Positions 50,754 to 61,918 of a stretch of DNA of 64,000 nucleotides are shown here, piece after piece. The stretch comes from Pollenia angustigena (lineage: Eukaryota > Arthropoda > Insecta > Diptera > Polleniidae). Where the stretch lies: NCBI GenBank assembly GCA_930367215.1, contig OV884056.1, forward strand, positions 93,135,285 through 93,199,284. Reading direction: 5' to 3'. Each line of letters begins with the position of its first letter. Position 1 is the first letter of the stretch. The notes beneath the pieces were generated by a model that was given only the letters and a program-made list of their open reading frames with translations, was not told where the DNA came from and searched no databases. Both the position numbers and the translations under genes were made by a program.

Positions 50754-51651
50754 TGACCCGACAGACAATGTCCTGTCCAAATAAGGAAAACTGTTTGCGT
50801 TCGATTTTTAAAATCCGTTAAAAAAATACGAACATTTAAAAGAAAAATTAGTCAAATCGATGGAGCCGTTTTCTGATTTTAGGTAAATCGAAAAAAAAGT
50901 GGGCGTTAAAGTGGGCGGGGCAAAATTTTCTTTCCGTAAAAACCTAAGTTTAACCATGGCGATGATTTTATAGAAAAAATCGTTCTCAAGTTATGCGCTT
51001 AATAGAAAATGTGGGCGTAAAAGTAGGTGTGGTAAATGTTTCTTTCGATAAAAAAACTTAAAATGGATTAATATGAACATTTAATAGAAAAATTAGTCAA
51101 ATCGATTTTAGGTTAATCGAAAAAAGTGGGCGGTGCAAAATTTTGTTTCCGTAAAAACCTAAGTTGGACCATGGCAATCATTTTAAAGAAAACATAGTCC
51201 AAATCGGACAAGCCGTTCTCAAGTTATGCGCTTAATAGAAAAAGTGGGCGTAAAAGTAGGCGCGTTAAATTTATTTTCGATGAAAACTTAAAATGGATTA
51301 ATACGAACATTTTAAAGAAAAATTTGTCAAATCGATTTTTCTGATTTTAGGTAATTCGAAAAAAGTGGGCATAAAAGTAGGCGGGGCAAAATTTTTTTTT
51401 CGTATAAATTTAAGTTGCACGATGGTCATTAGTTTAAAGAAAAAATCGTTCAAATTATATAGATGTCATTGGTGGTGCAATATGAAAATTGGATTTTGCC
51501 ACACCCCTCCTCCCGCAGACCGAAAATCAAAAATCAGACTTCACAGTGTCACCCGCCTGAATATTCTGAAGATTCCCTGAAAATTCCATCAAAATCGGTC
51601 CAGCCGTTTTGGAGTCCATACGTTACATACATACACTCACAATATTATTAC
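50754..51651 (+). repeat. Dispersed repeat S with ~235-bp internal tandem units
   Basis: Starts CTAGCTGACCCGACAGACAA and ends in TACATACATACACTCACAAT, split from its last bases by the hAT MITE at 51652. Internal units repeat at about 50826, 51069 and 51299 (GAACATTT...GAAAAATTAGTCAAATCGAT) and contain GTGGGCGTAAAAGTAGG. The 3' part matches 39221-39364 inverted. No ORF; class unknown. Confidence 0.65.
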
Positions 51652-52226
51652 CAGGGCTGCCAGGTACTTTTTTTCCTTGTCCCCAAAAAATTAAAAAAAA
51701 ACCCCCAAAAATCCCCAAATTAAGAAAAAAAACCTTAATAAGTAAATATTTTTCTGTTTATTTTTTTTCTGACCAAATTTAAAAATTTTTTTTTTTTTAA
51801 AGTAAAAATAGTAAGAAAATTTTTAATTAGAAATCCCCAAAAATCCCCAAATAAAAATTTTTTGTAAAAAAATTATTTTATTTTGTTTGTACCCTGAAGG
51901 AAAAATAACATAAATTTATAAAGTACCTTTAACACTACCTTTTAACTAAAATGATATCTTAATAAGGACCTTTTACACCGTATAAGTTGTTGATAAGAGT
52001 AAGATAAAAGTTTTGCTACTTTTTTCATATTTTACCAGACAAAAAAAAAATAAGCATAAATAATAAAAGGGAAAATATATTAAAAGAGTGTAAAATCCCC
52101 AAAAATCCCCGAATTTTTTTTTTAAATCCCCAAAAAAATCCCCAATCCCCAAATGACTTTCTATGTCATTTTTGCTCGCATAAAATCCCCAACCTTGGGG
52201 ATAAATCCCCAAGTCTGACAGCCCTG
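51652..52226 (-). mobile_element. 575-bp hAT-type MITE, copy 2
   Basis: The reverse orientation of 32637-33208 with near-identical sequence: ends CAGGGCTGCCAG and CTGACAGCCCTG, and many ATCCCCAAAAA words. A perfect 8-bp duplication ATTATTAC (51644-51651 and 52227-52234) confirms the boundaries. Confidence 0.92.
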
Positions 52227-52784
52227 ATTATTACAGTAACGGACAGTAGTTTATTTAAGAAATATTCCGTTCAGTCATTTTTAAATAAATAAACATTTAA
52301 ATTCCAAGCAAATTTATTTTTAACTGATTCTAACAGTTATTCAAAAAACTAAGTGCATATTAATACGGATTTTCAGTTGCAGTTAATATTGTCCGTTAAT
52401 GGAGTTAAATTCTTCTTTATGTTAAATTAAATAAAAATGTAATTTAAAGCAACGAAAAGTTCATTTAATTTTTAGGGTCAGAAATTCAACCGCGAATTCC
52501 GTAAAAACAAATTAATATTCAGTTATCTTATATAAATTAGATGTGACAATTTTTCGTCATTTTGACGATTTTTTGAGAAAATACAGTAAAATGACGATTG
52601 ACGATTTTTTAACTTAAAGTAATAGTGCTATGACGATTTTCTGGCATCAATAAAACACTTACAAGCAATATTTACAATTATATTGCGAACAGTCCAAAAC
52701 GTACAAATCAATTTTTCGAAAAACAAAAATTTTTCGAAATTAAACAAAAAAAAAATTTTCCCCCATCACAAACCAGTGCCCATG

Positions 52785-53512
52785 ATCTGTAACCATCGCG
52801 TCGAGAAAGTTTTCGATTGAAATGTGTGAAATTAAACAAAAATGCCAAAAATTGAAACAAACGGCTGTATTTCTCGCTTAACTGTGTCTGTAACTTTTTT
52901 GGCGAGTACAAGCTGTCACGTAAGGAAATTGCTCGCCAATTTACAAAAAAAGTGTGTCTGTAACATTTTGGTGAGTAAAGTTCCCGCTTTGAACTGTCAA
53001 ATAAACTCACGAATAAAAATGGGGCGAGAAAAAATTTTTCTTCTAAAAAACAATTCAAAATGCAAAGTGCAAAAATAATAATAATAATATAATAATAATA
53101 TTTTGTTCTGGTCGCATTTTTTCATTGTGTAATTATTTTTTTTTTACATTTTTATAAAATATTCGAATTTTTTCAAAGCTTGTTTGCAAACAACAAACAT
53201 TGAAGTCGCACTTCACATTATTTGGTATAGCCGACGGTTATATTTTCGCCGCCGTCGTTGAAAAAATTTAAATTTTAGTAAATTTTGGTCGCCGTCAACG
53301 ATATGTGTTACTGGCGTTCTGAACGTCTACAATGTCACATCGGCTTCGAGTGTAATATTATGGCATTTATAACGTAACGACGTTATCTCTTTTGATAGTT
53401 TTCGACATGAGTTACAGACACAGATTTTTCTCACTTTTCGAGAAACGATGGAATATTTTGTTTCACATCTTTTCGATGCTAGAAGTTCTCACTAAAGTTA
53501 CAGAACATGGGT
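52785..53512. repeat. Imperfect inverted repeat, MITE-like
   Basis: CCCATGATCTGTAAC...CGTCGAGAAAGTTTTCGAT at the left pairs imperfectly with CATCTTTTCGATGCTAGAAG...GTTACAGAACATGGG at the right. Phrases GTGTCTGTAAC and GAGTTACAGACAC also pair. Non-coding. Confidence 0.5.
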
Positions 53513-53562
53513 ACAGGTGGCTTTCATTAGAAGCATAAGTAATTCAAATTCTACAATTACAT

Positions 53563-54580
53563 ATACACAGAAAAAATTATTGCCGAATTATTGTTTGAAA
53601 TTTTTTTTGATTTCTACAAATTTTTTTACTGATTCAATCAATATTTTTGTTTGATTTTTATTTAACCAACAAAAATGTGGACAACTCTTCAAAAATATAA
53701 TAAACGCGCTATTGGTTTCAAGTTTTCATAATTTTGTATGAAATATTTAATGCTCTTTAATGTTGTCGACCTTTTGCATTTTGTTATTGATTGTAAGCAA
53801 CACTTCTTTATGATAAATATAAGAACTACAACAAAAAACACATGCAGTCTATTTTTGGACGCTTCAAAAAAGTACAGCAATAAGAAAAATGATAAAATAG
53901 CGTGACGAGGTTTGTAGTAAAAAAACAACAAAAACAATAGCAGGTAAAAAAAAACGTTTCATATTTTTTTTAAACAACAGAAATGACAACATTATAAGAA
54001 ACAAAATAAATTTTTGGTTGGTTTCAAAGTTGGTAAAAAAAAAACAAAATCCCGTATTCAATTTTTTCAAACAATTTGTTTAAATACATCAAATACAAAA
54101 ATAGAATGATGACGAAAAACATATCGAGTCGGTCTGCCGCCGTTTTTTGGTTACATTTCTTCTTCATTAGCAAAGGAAAGGATGCAGCAAAAGTGAGTGA
54201 CGAAGAAAAACATTGTGTGTATAAATAAGACTTCGTTCAAAAATTATTCCAACCAAAAAATGTGTCTCAAAACCAGCCGGCCACTCTGCTCTGCTTCATC
54301 TTCACCAACAGTTTGCTTGTGTGCGCGTCATTGCTTGTGCCAAAACTTTTTTGTTTGATTCAGCAAAATTATTTGTTAAAAATTTATATGAATTTCAGTA
54401 AACATTTTGTTTGATTCTGTAAAATTATTTGTTTAAAAAAATCGGCGTTTTTTTCAATAAACAAAATGCAAATAAATTGTTTGAATATGCGAATTTGTTT
54501 GTAGGACCGATTTCAGACAAAAAATTTTTTGATTCTACAAATTTTTTGTTTGAATTGAAAAAATAATTTTTTCTGTGTAT
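53563..54580. mobile_element. 1.02 kb element with ATACACAGAAAAAATTATT ends
   Basis: Perfect 19-bp inverted termini at 53563-53581 and 54562-54580. Many TTTGTTTGATTCT/CAAATTTTTT words lie inside both ends. The block at 54045-54110 (CCCGTATTCA...GAATGATGACGAAAA) matches 63105-63175. No transposase. Confidence 0.75.
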
Positions 54581-56047
54581 GCATGCCATCGATACTGCAA
54601 AAATTATAGACTGGAGCCCCGATTTGCGTCGCTTTTTTAAATTGGTTAAATCCGCTTTGCGTTTTTATGATTTCGATTTGCGTCGCTACAAACGATTGGA
54701 TTTTTTCACTGAAGTCATAATCAACTTCAACAGTAAAAACCATTTGCAATTTTGATAGCGCTAAAAATTAGTTATTTACATATACTTAGCTTGAGTTAAT
54801 AGCAAATGAGATTTTCTTTTTATTTAATACTTTTGTGAATATGGATAAATGAAATTAATAAATTTTAGTTTATCAATAGTATGAAATGGGAATTTAGCAC
54901 ATTTAAACGAAACCTTGTTAATTAATTTTTTGTTATGTTTTTATGAAAATATATATTTAGTTAAATGATAAATATATTTCAGCCCACTTGCTGAAATAAA
55001 TAGAAAAAAACTTAACCATATCACATTCTTTATCATAAATAGAATTTCTTGCTAAACATTTATATTTTTGAACCAATCAATGCAATAAATTGTCTCTAAT
55101 TTGTAAAATTTAAATATTTGACGATTTGTTGACGATTTTGTTATATGTTCGTGACGATTTTGACGAATTTTAATAAAACTTTTGACGATTTTTTAGGAAA
55201 AAAGCCTAACAACCCTGGTGGTCAGTCCAACAAAAGTAAAACAAACGTGTGTAACAGGGTAAGTAAATAGTAATATTCTCCCTCTCTCGCTTATAAGAAA
55301 AATAAGCGGACAGGTGTCTGTCTGGTATTTTTAAGAAATTCGGCTCTTTTGTGGAGTAGAAAATTACTGAATTTAATAAAATAACTGAATATTGACATCG
55401 TAGAATAATACAAGGTATAGTCATTAGAAATTTTGCTCTCAATTAGAAAACCCATACAATGTCACATTTATTTCAAACAAAAGAAAATGCCAAAAAGTAA
55501 AATAAATTTAAAAAAAAAAAATCCAAACAAAAATTTAAAAATTAAAATAAAAAAGTTACTAATATAAATTTTTAAATCAGACAAAAAAATGTATACAAAA
55601 AGGTGGATTTTCAATCGTTCTTTTAAACAAATAAGTACAATTTTATACATGCCCCGAAAATAAACGGAATTGTGGAGTGATTCATGCGGTGTTGATAAAA
55701 AAAAAAACATTCAAAAATCTGTATGTTTCATTTTAAAAACACAGATTTTTTATCTGAATCAAAAACTAAAACGTGCCCGTTTGAAGCCCTGTGCTATACC
55801 ATCTGTCATTCCTGTAAAAGCAATAGACGAATTTCTCATGTATGCTAATAAATTCTCCGGTAACATTTTTTTATTCATTTGTGTCCTTTATAATATTTGT
55901 TTTTTTTTTTACATAAATAAACAACATTTTTATTTGTATTTTATTCGGTAATTTGTTTTATTTTTTATTATATTTCTCTTGTTTGACATTACATGGGTAA
56001 ACAAATTGAGAACTCTCTCTAATGAACCTACCTGGTACTTATTATAC
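54581..56047. other. AT-rich DNA, no supported gene
   Basis: ACACGTGTAACAGGG-like text near 55243 resembles 63238. Open frames here are low-complexity. Confidence 0.45.
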
Positions 56048-56175
56048 CATGAATATTTAATTGTTTTTACTGAATATGGGGTCAATTTTTTGACAGTAAA
56101 ATTTAAAAAAATAACTGAATATTTAATTGTTTTTACTGAATATGGTGTTGAATTTTTGACAGTAAAAATTAAATG
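56048..56175 (+). repeat. Two-copy tandem repeat, ~70 bp unit
   Basis: TGAATATTTAATTGTTTTTA and TGACAGTAAAA occur twice in the same order with only a few differences. Confidence 0.8.
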
Positions 56176-56839
56176 AACTTTTTGTTAAAAATAAGTCGAC
56201 CGGTTTTTAATTGAATTTTCATTTATTTTATATTACAATTTTAGTTATTTTACGTACAGAATATTGTGAGTGTACATACACACATACATACACACACACT
56301 TCCTTTTTTATATATATAGAAGATTGTTTTGCTCTGCACGCCACTGTTTGGCGAATGCTGCGAATTCCTCATACAAAAACAAAATTTTACTCATTTTTTG
56401 CTTCATTGCCGTAAGAAAAATCACAACTTAAAGCAAAATAAAATGACAACAAGAAAATAATTTTCAATGTTGCTTTGCTGCATTGCCATCAGGTAAAAAA
56501 AGCAGTTAAAGCAAAAGCAACATAAAATGTCAACAAATCAATACACAGCACTAATTATACGTATGCAGCGCAAAAACCTACTTTTTAGAAATAAACTTAG
56601 AAAAATGGCGTATGCGGCACAAACCATTCATTTTCAGTTTTAATAAAATACTTTTCACTTCCAAGTTCGTTCATGAACGCACACAAAAGCTTAAATTTTT
56701 CTTAAACACATATGCCAGAAGATGTGGTAAAAATACAAAAAAAAATCTATCAGGTATGTTTTCAGAAAACTTCATGTAAACACCAAACCAACAATGAGCT
56801 TTTTTCTGTTAGGACCAGCACTCAGAGGATGACCCCTAC
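56176..56839. other. AT-rich spacer with (CA)n
   Basis: ACACACATACATACACACAC-type run at about 56274-56300. No gene. Confidence 0.5.
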
Positions 56840-57600
56840 TAGTTCATGTTGAACTTATTCATGTTGTTAGTGAAAGGGAAGACTTCAGCAGGAAAGTTAT
56901 TCCACATACGAACAGTCCGGCCAAAAAACGAATTCTCCCTGAAAAGCGTTGTACGATTCACCTGCCAATCGACCACAAAAAGAGGGGTCTTGAGGAAAAC
57001 GTGTATTACGAACATTGCGAAGGTGCTCTAGGGAGTAAATAGAATCTGATGCCTACTGTCACCAATGAGAATGAGAAGTTCCAAAATAGAATTTGTAGCA
57101 CCGGCCCACACATGAGAGTTGTATTCCATAGGCAGTCGCATATAGCTAGTATAAATAGAAAGGAGATCAGATGGAGTAAAGTATATCTTACAGGTTTTTA
57201 AGACCCAGGCACTTGAATGCTTCTTTCGACAACTTGAATATATGTTTTGTCCATCGGACATCACATTGTATCCTCATGCCCAGAATATCAAGAGATTCTG
57301 ATTCCTCAATAATTATACCTTGATCTGTCGCGCGTTTAAGCGTCAGGACGCAGCATGAGGTTTTTCGGGCATTAAAATCCACCCTATTTGCATGACCCCA
57401 TTCCAAGAATATGTCAAGGGCTCGGCTAAGCGTATCATTCATATTCTACCTGATAGCACCGACATCGGATACCCTTGGTCTGCATTCAAATTAGTACGAA
57501 TGGTAAAGGTTGCTGTCATCTGCAAAAGAGTAGATAGGATTTGAAGTTTTACATAGAAGGTAATTTAGAAAAATTAAAATAGAAAACTTGATATAAATCG
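56840..57600 (-). pseudogene. Non-LTR reverse transcriptase fragment (FADD region to end)
   Basis: The minus strand carries YSFADDSNLYHS (catalytic FADD at about 57509-57526), then ALDIFLEWGHANRVDFNARK, LDILGMRIQCDVRWTKHIF, FTPSDLLSIYTSYMRLPMEY, NSHVWAGATNS and, after a shift, the C-terminal block that in relatives reads RTTLFRENSFF..RTVRMWNN. This is the second half of an RT plus the tail typical of CR1/Jockey-like elements. Frames change near 57190 and 57060, and a stop interrupts the segment after FADD. Fingers, endonuclease and poly(A) are not visible. It is distinct from the Jockey copies at 8-12 and 18-19 kb. Confidence 0.8.
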
Positions 57601-57749
57601 AGAGAAATTATCACCGACACCAAATGCAACAAGTTTTGATAAGAGTGCTCCATGCCAGACTCTGCCGACGAAATGTAAATAAAATAAAGGCTGGTCCAAC
57701 AAAAACGAACGATGTTAATTGTGAATAAAACAAAAAGTTAAAGAAGGAT

Positions 57750-58440
57750 CTAAAACAATTTTGTGTGAAACAAAATATCGGCCAAATGCTCGCCATGGCT
57801 GCTGTGGCATACTCTGAAACATAATTGATGTTCAATGTCGTTAAAGTGCCGATTTATCTCATCCTTTAGCTCTTGAATTGTTCTTGGCTTATTGATGTAC
57901 AAATTTTCTGTTAAATATCCCCAAACAAAAAAGTCCAACGATGCCAACTCACATGATCTTGGCGGCCAACTAACATCGCCACGACGTGAAATAACAGGGA
58001 CAATGAATTTGTCACGCAAAAGAGGTTGTGTGGCAAGTGGCACCATCCTGTTGTAACCACATATCGTTCAGGTCTATATCATCAATTTCTGACTACAACA
58101 CAATAAGTACGTTATCATCTCGCGATATCGAACACCATTCACGGTAGGCTAGCTGGTGGTGAGCTAGTCTATCAGCGCCGGGACTGCGGGTTCGATTCCC
58201 GCCAGAGACTTTAGATGCATGCAGACAAGCGTAGAGTTTCGGGGGATTACCTAAGGGAATTAAAAAAAACTGCTTGGCCGACCTCATTTTTGAAAAAGCA
58301 CGGTCCGATGATGTCAACAGCCCTGGTCGAGCATGCACTGGTGTTTCCACATTTTTCACGATTTTGATGTGAATGTCCACTTTCGTAAAAGATTTCAACA
58401 ATCTTAACGCGCTGTGTTACTTTCCATGGTTGAATTTATC
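57750..58440 (-). pseudogene. mariner transposase, deleted and interrupted
   Basis: Reading on the minus strand from about 58430: QRVKIVEIFYESGHS (first helix-turn-helix), then a jump to IIGPCFFKNEVGQAV, so most of the DNA-binding domain and the first catalytic Asp block are deleted. The SINE (58141-58269) then interrupts the frame. It resumes with NGVRYREMI, WLQQDGATCH (second catalytic Asp) and ISRRGDVSWPPRSCELASLD (third acidic position kept), FFVWGYL. Several frameshifts occur. Mariner transposases cut and paste the element between TA sites; this copy cannot do so. Confidence 0.8.
58141..58269 (+). mobile_element. tRNA-like SINE, copy 2
   Basis: The head 58141-58209 has a D-arm-like CTAGCTGGTGGTGAGCTAGT hairpin and a canonical B box GGTTCGATTCC (58189-58199), ending CCGCCAGAGAC. 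About 50 bp of unrelated body and an A-rich tail follow. It is inserted in the mariner gene on the opposite strand. The related copy is at 13396-13500. Confidence 0.7.
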
Positions 58441-58541
58441 AAACACTGAAACATAGAAATGTCAAATTAAGTTGGGCAAAAAAAGATTGACGTTAAGGTG
58501 TGACACACAAATATCATCGTGCAGGGTTGGACCACCCTTTA

Positions 58542-59039
58542 AATAAAATTTGTCTCATGATTTGTCCAATAAATAAAGCCTTGTTGAAAATTTAGTTTAA
58601 ATCCTGTTAAGGGAATGGGTCCGTATTCGCTCATACATTTCATACAAACTCGACTCTCGAAAACAGCTTCGTTCTGCCATCAATTCCTTAAAAATGCTTG
58701 CTTGGCAGTTAAATTTTGTTACAGTCGATCGATATTTTACCACTAATTAATGCCCCGGTTAAAATGGCCTTCACTAGAAAAAGAGCTCTGAATCTTTATG
58801 AATATATTTTAAACGGCTCAGTCGTTAGGTTCTCTAACTAATTGAAATATTTGATGATCATTCTGGATAAAACTCTTACTTGGAACACACCTTTATAGCA
58901 AAAATGACTAAACGATATCGAATGCAAAAATCATGAGTATTTAATTCCATTTTTATAGGACTAACTTTGGTGCAAATTCATCCCAATCGAAGACATCGGG
59001 TTTAAAAGTCGGGTTACTTGGCAATATATCCCCCACATG
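58542..59039. other. Unassigned spacer
   Basis: No gene or repeat recognised. Confidence 0.5.
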
Positions 59040-59700
59040 TATAATAGATTTTCCACACTTGCATACATTTCGAAGGAACCCATGGGAGATGTTGAAAATG
59101 TTAAACATGCATATACACTTGCTACATCAAATTAATATACTGTGCTAGTGGAGCCTGGAGTGCCTAGGATGCCCCTAGATGAGTCAAATGTATGACCAAC
59201 CCCACTTTATTTTTCATATCAATCATTAATTTATAACATACGCATTCGCTATCTCCATTCCTTAAGGGGGCTCCCATACAAAATGTTCAATGCAGACTAG
59301 AAGTATATTGAAGAGAAAGTCCCATAAATGCCCAGGAGTCGCCCCTAGTGGAATAAAATGTATAACCGATCGAAATTAGTTTTTTGTCCCTAACATTTTC
59401 TCAAAGCATACTTGCTCTTATCTCCACTCCTTAAGGGGGTTCACATACAAATATTGCAGTTTAGTAAAATGCTTAAATTTGTCGCCTGCAGTGCCTAGGA
59501 TGCCCCTAGATGAGTCAAATGTATGACCAACCCCACATTATTTTTCATCTTAATCATTTATTTCTAACATATCTACCCGCTATCTCCATTCCTTAAGTGG
59601 GCAGACTAGAAATGTATTGAAGAAAAAGTCCCATAAATGCCCAGGAGTCGCCCTTAGTGGGGTAAATTGTATGACAGACCTCAATTTGTTTTTCTCCTTA
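59040..59700 (-). repeat. Dimeric tandem repeat (satellite-like), reverse
   Basis: TATCTCCATTCCTTAAG occurs at about 59249 and 59581 with a related TATCTCCACTCCTTAAGGGG at about 59419. GCCTAGGATGCCCCTAGATG occurs near 59160 and 59496. Period ~332 bp made of two ~165-bp halves. It is the reverse complement family of 31040-31600. A short MITE-D-like piece (59048-59140) lies at its edge. Confidence 0.78.
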
Positions 59701-59750
59701 ACATTTTTTTTCACTGAATTCAGCGTACCCGAATTAGGTTAAAACGACAA

Positions 59751-60071
59751 GTGCCCAGCTTGTCTAAAAAAAGTGTAAATTTCTATCACAGTGATGTCAA
59801 TTCGCTTTTGACATTTGTGAAGTTAACAAATCGACAAGCCATAAATCAGGAAGCATTTCCGGGTTGCTTAATCTGTAGTGTTGGTGATTTGCTCTGGCCG
59901 GCCAGATTTACGCGTTCCAGACTTCTTTTAATGGGATCCTCAAGAAGACTATTCGTCAGGAATGCGAAAACCTGTCGCCCGAAGTTCTGTCAAGATGAAA
60001 AATGCATTAAAACAAGCACGTATAGTCATCAACTCTGGGGCCGATATAATTTTCCCAACGTGATGGAGTAA
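59751..60071 (+). CDS. Unrecognised 106-codon open frame
   Basis: The frame starts at a non-ATG codon. From about residue 30 the peptide (AINQEAFPGCLICSVGDLLW, then ARFTRSRLLLMGSSRRL and CRPKFCQDEKCIKTSTYS) has a balanced composition with six cysteines (positions ~40-85), unlike its AT-rich surroundings. It has no in-frame ATG near the start, no family I recognise and no visible partner. A TTCAGCGTACCC fragment of the palindrome family lies just upstream (59716). It could be part of an old transposon gene or chance. I do not assign a function. Confidence 0.2.
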   Translation: MPSLSKKSVNFYHSDVNSLLTFVKLTNRQAINQEAFPGCLICSVGDLLWPARFTRSRLLLMGSSRRLFVRNAKTCRPKFCQDEKCIKTSTYSHQLWGRYNFPNVME

Positions 60072-60479
60072 ATTCTGATAAATTGAATAAACAAACTTCA
60101 CAAGCAAACCCGAAGTTTTTTGTTAAAAGAAAAAATTACAGCAAAAGAACATTGGGGGATTACTTTGGCCCCACCTTGCAAAACAAAAAAACTTTGAAAA
60201 AAAGGGAAAACTTGACAAATGGTAACGCTGCTTTCAAGACAAATGTCATTTTGTCAGTGGTACCACAATCAGAATGTACTAATAAAGTGACCTCACAAGC
60301 GCAGCTGTTTGCAGTGATTTTCTTCGTGTGTGACGTTTGTCGTCATTTTTTTTTATGTTTATTTTCTTTTTTTTTATAAGGCATTTTGACACTTGCCGTC
60401 TCAATTCTAGAAACAAAATGCCTGTTGTTTTTTTTATTGTTTCATTGTTGTAGAATAAAACATTTTGACCACAATAAAA

Positions 60480-60920
60480 ATAGAATTTTTTGCCACTTTT
60501 CTAGTGATGACACTAAAATAATCGAAATATGTATGTATATAGAATGGAAAACAATGAGATAGGAACATATCGAGCCCTAACCGCGAAAAAAACGCAAGCG
60601 CCAAAAATCAAATTTTACAGAAGAGAGTTTTTTTATTTTATTTCATAAAATTTTTTTTGAAATTTGTCGCTTACGATAAAATTGTTCGTGTTATAAAATA
60701 TTAACGGCACCTTATGTGACCATGACATTTTAGGAGATGATGCAAGTGTTGCCAATGAAATCATTTATTAAAAAAAAAAACGAAAAAGGAAAATGATGTC
60801 GCTTACGTTATTTTCGCGGTTAGGGCTCGATATTGTACATGTTGATTTTTAGCTGAACATGTTCGCAAATTGATGGTAAATGTTAGATGTTTGCATGTGC
60901 TAAAAGGCTAAGGAAAATAT
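60480..60920 (+). mobile_element. MITE family D, copy 2, split by MITE A
   Basis: TAGTGATGACACTAAAATAA, then GAGATAGGAACAT before 60568, and the ATGTTGATTTT...TTAGATGTTTGCATGTGCTAAAAGGC block after 60833 match 42525-42695 in the same order. The MITE-A copy interrupts it exactly after GGAACA. Confidence 0.6.
60568..60832 (+). mobile_element. MITE family A, copy 1 (complete)
   Basis: The left TATCGAGCCCTAACCGCGAA and right TTCGCGGTTAGGGCTCGATA are inverted repeats extending ~30 bp inward (AACGCAAGCG and CGCTTACGTT). A TA duplication is compatible with both ends. 265 bp, non-coding. It serves as the intact reference for the interrupted copies at 1678-2021 and 12761-13940. Confidence 0.85.
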
Positions 60921-60994
60921 ATATGTGGGTGTAAATCAAAAGGGATAAAAACTTTAACTTAGATATTATGAGGAGTTTTTTTAGGTTTAAGTTA

Positions 60995-61918
60995 TAATGG
61001 GTGATTTTTTAAGAGCTATAGGAAAGTTTAAAAAAAAAACACATAAAATTCAGAAAAATGCATGAAATCTTTATTTGAATCGATAGTACGGTCCATATAA
61101 TTTAATGTTTGAAGATTATTTCATGCAAATGTTGACCGTGACTGCGCCTCAAATGGTCCATCCGCTTAGTCCAATTTTGGAATACTCTTTCCAACATTTC
61201 GGCCGTTATCGCATGAATAAATGCTTCAATGTTGTCTTCCAATGCTTCAATTGAAGCGGACATGTGTGTATAGACATGAGCTTTAACAAAGTCCCACAAA
61301 AAATAGGCTAAAGGCGTTAGATCGCACGATCTAGGCGGCCAATTGACCGGTCCCGAACGTGAAATAAAAAACTCGCCTCTCAATAAGTCCATTGTGAAGC
61401 GTGCTGCGTGGCATGTGGCACCGTCTTGTTGAAACCGCATGTCATGCAAGTCAAGCTCTTGCATTTTGGGCAAAAAAAAGTTGGATATCATCTCACGGTA
61501 GCGCTCAACATTCACAGTTACGTTACGATTCGCATCATCTTTGAAGAAATACGGTCCAATGATGCCACCAGCCCATAAACCGCACCAAACTGTGACTTTT
61601 TCTGGATGCATTGTTAGCTCTTGCAATGCTTCTGGCTGATCTTCACTCCAAAATCGACAATTTTGCTTATTAACGTACCCATTGAGCCAAAAATGAGCTG
61701 ACCATAAAATGGAAGAAGCGCTCGATGAACTTTCTGAACAGAGCACGCATTTTGATAATAAAATTCAATAATTTGCAAGCGTTGTTCGTTTGTAAGACGA
61801 TTCATGGTTAATTATAGACCAAACTGAAGCTGTTTGACAGTGAAACAAAACACGAAACGTGCGTCAGCTGTTTAAACCAGTGTTGCCAAAAAGATAATAG
61901 CTAAAAAATCACCCGATA
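60995..61918 (-). mobile_element. Internally deleted mariner element, second family
   Basis: Ends TAATGGGTGATTTTTTAAGA and the inverted CTAAAAAATCACCCGATA, consistent with a TA target. About 924 bp, shorter than a complete element of ~1.3 kb by the deleted part of the transposase. Confidence 0.82.
61102..61805 (-). pseudogene. mariner transposase, internally deleted
   Basis: The start MNRLTNEQRLQIIEFYYQNA at 61805 is the first helix of the paired-like DNA-binding domain. After ~35 residues (ALLPFYGQ) the gene jumps, with a frame change, to AHFWLNGYVNKQNCRFWSED, so about 115 residues including the first catalytic Asp (SDEAHF) are gone. The catalytic half continues open to 61102: HPEKVTVWCGLWAGGIIGPY, RFQQDGATCHAARF (second Asp, about 61400-61440) and WPPRSCDLTPLAYFLWDFV. 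The third acidic residue, normally in LTPLDYFLW, is Ala here. The transposase is doubly inactive. Deletion size is judged from remembered relatives. Confidence 0.88.

Larger units (their letters stand above)
52540..55217. mobile_element. Large degraded element with TGACGATTTT arrays
   Basis: TGACGATTTT words cluster at 52555-52640 and again at 55115-55200. The right edge reads TTAGGAAAAAAGCCTAACAA then CCCTG, like an hAT end (CAGGGTTGTTAG in reverse). No matching left terminus is visible, so it may be deleted. Two further inverted-end elements lie inside. Confidence 0.45.
57685..58541 (-). mobile_element. Internally deleted mariner element carrying a SINE
   Basis: Ends TAAAGGCTGGTCCAAC and GTTGGACCACCCTTTA are inverted with one mismatch and consistent with a TA target. 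The interior is a broken transposase gene with a tRNA-like SINE inserted in it. Confidence 0.75.

Noticed and set aside
58141..58209. Functional tRNA gene
   Set aside because: Good B box, but the acceptor stem does not close, no anticodon arm is clear, and a related copy with an A tail at 13396 points to a SINE.
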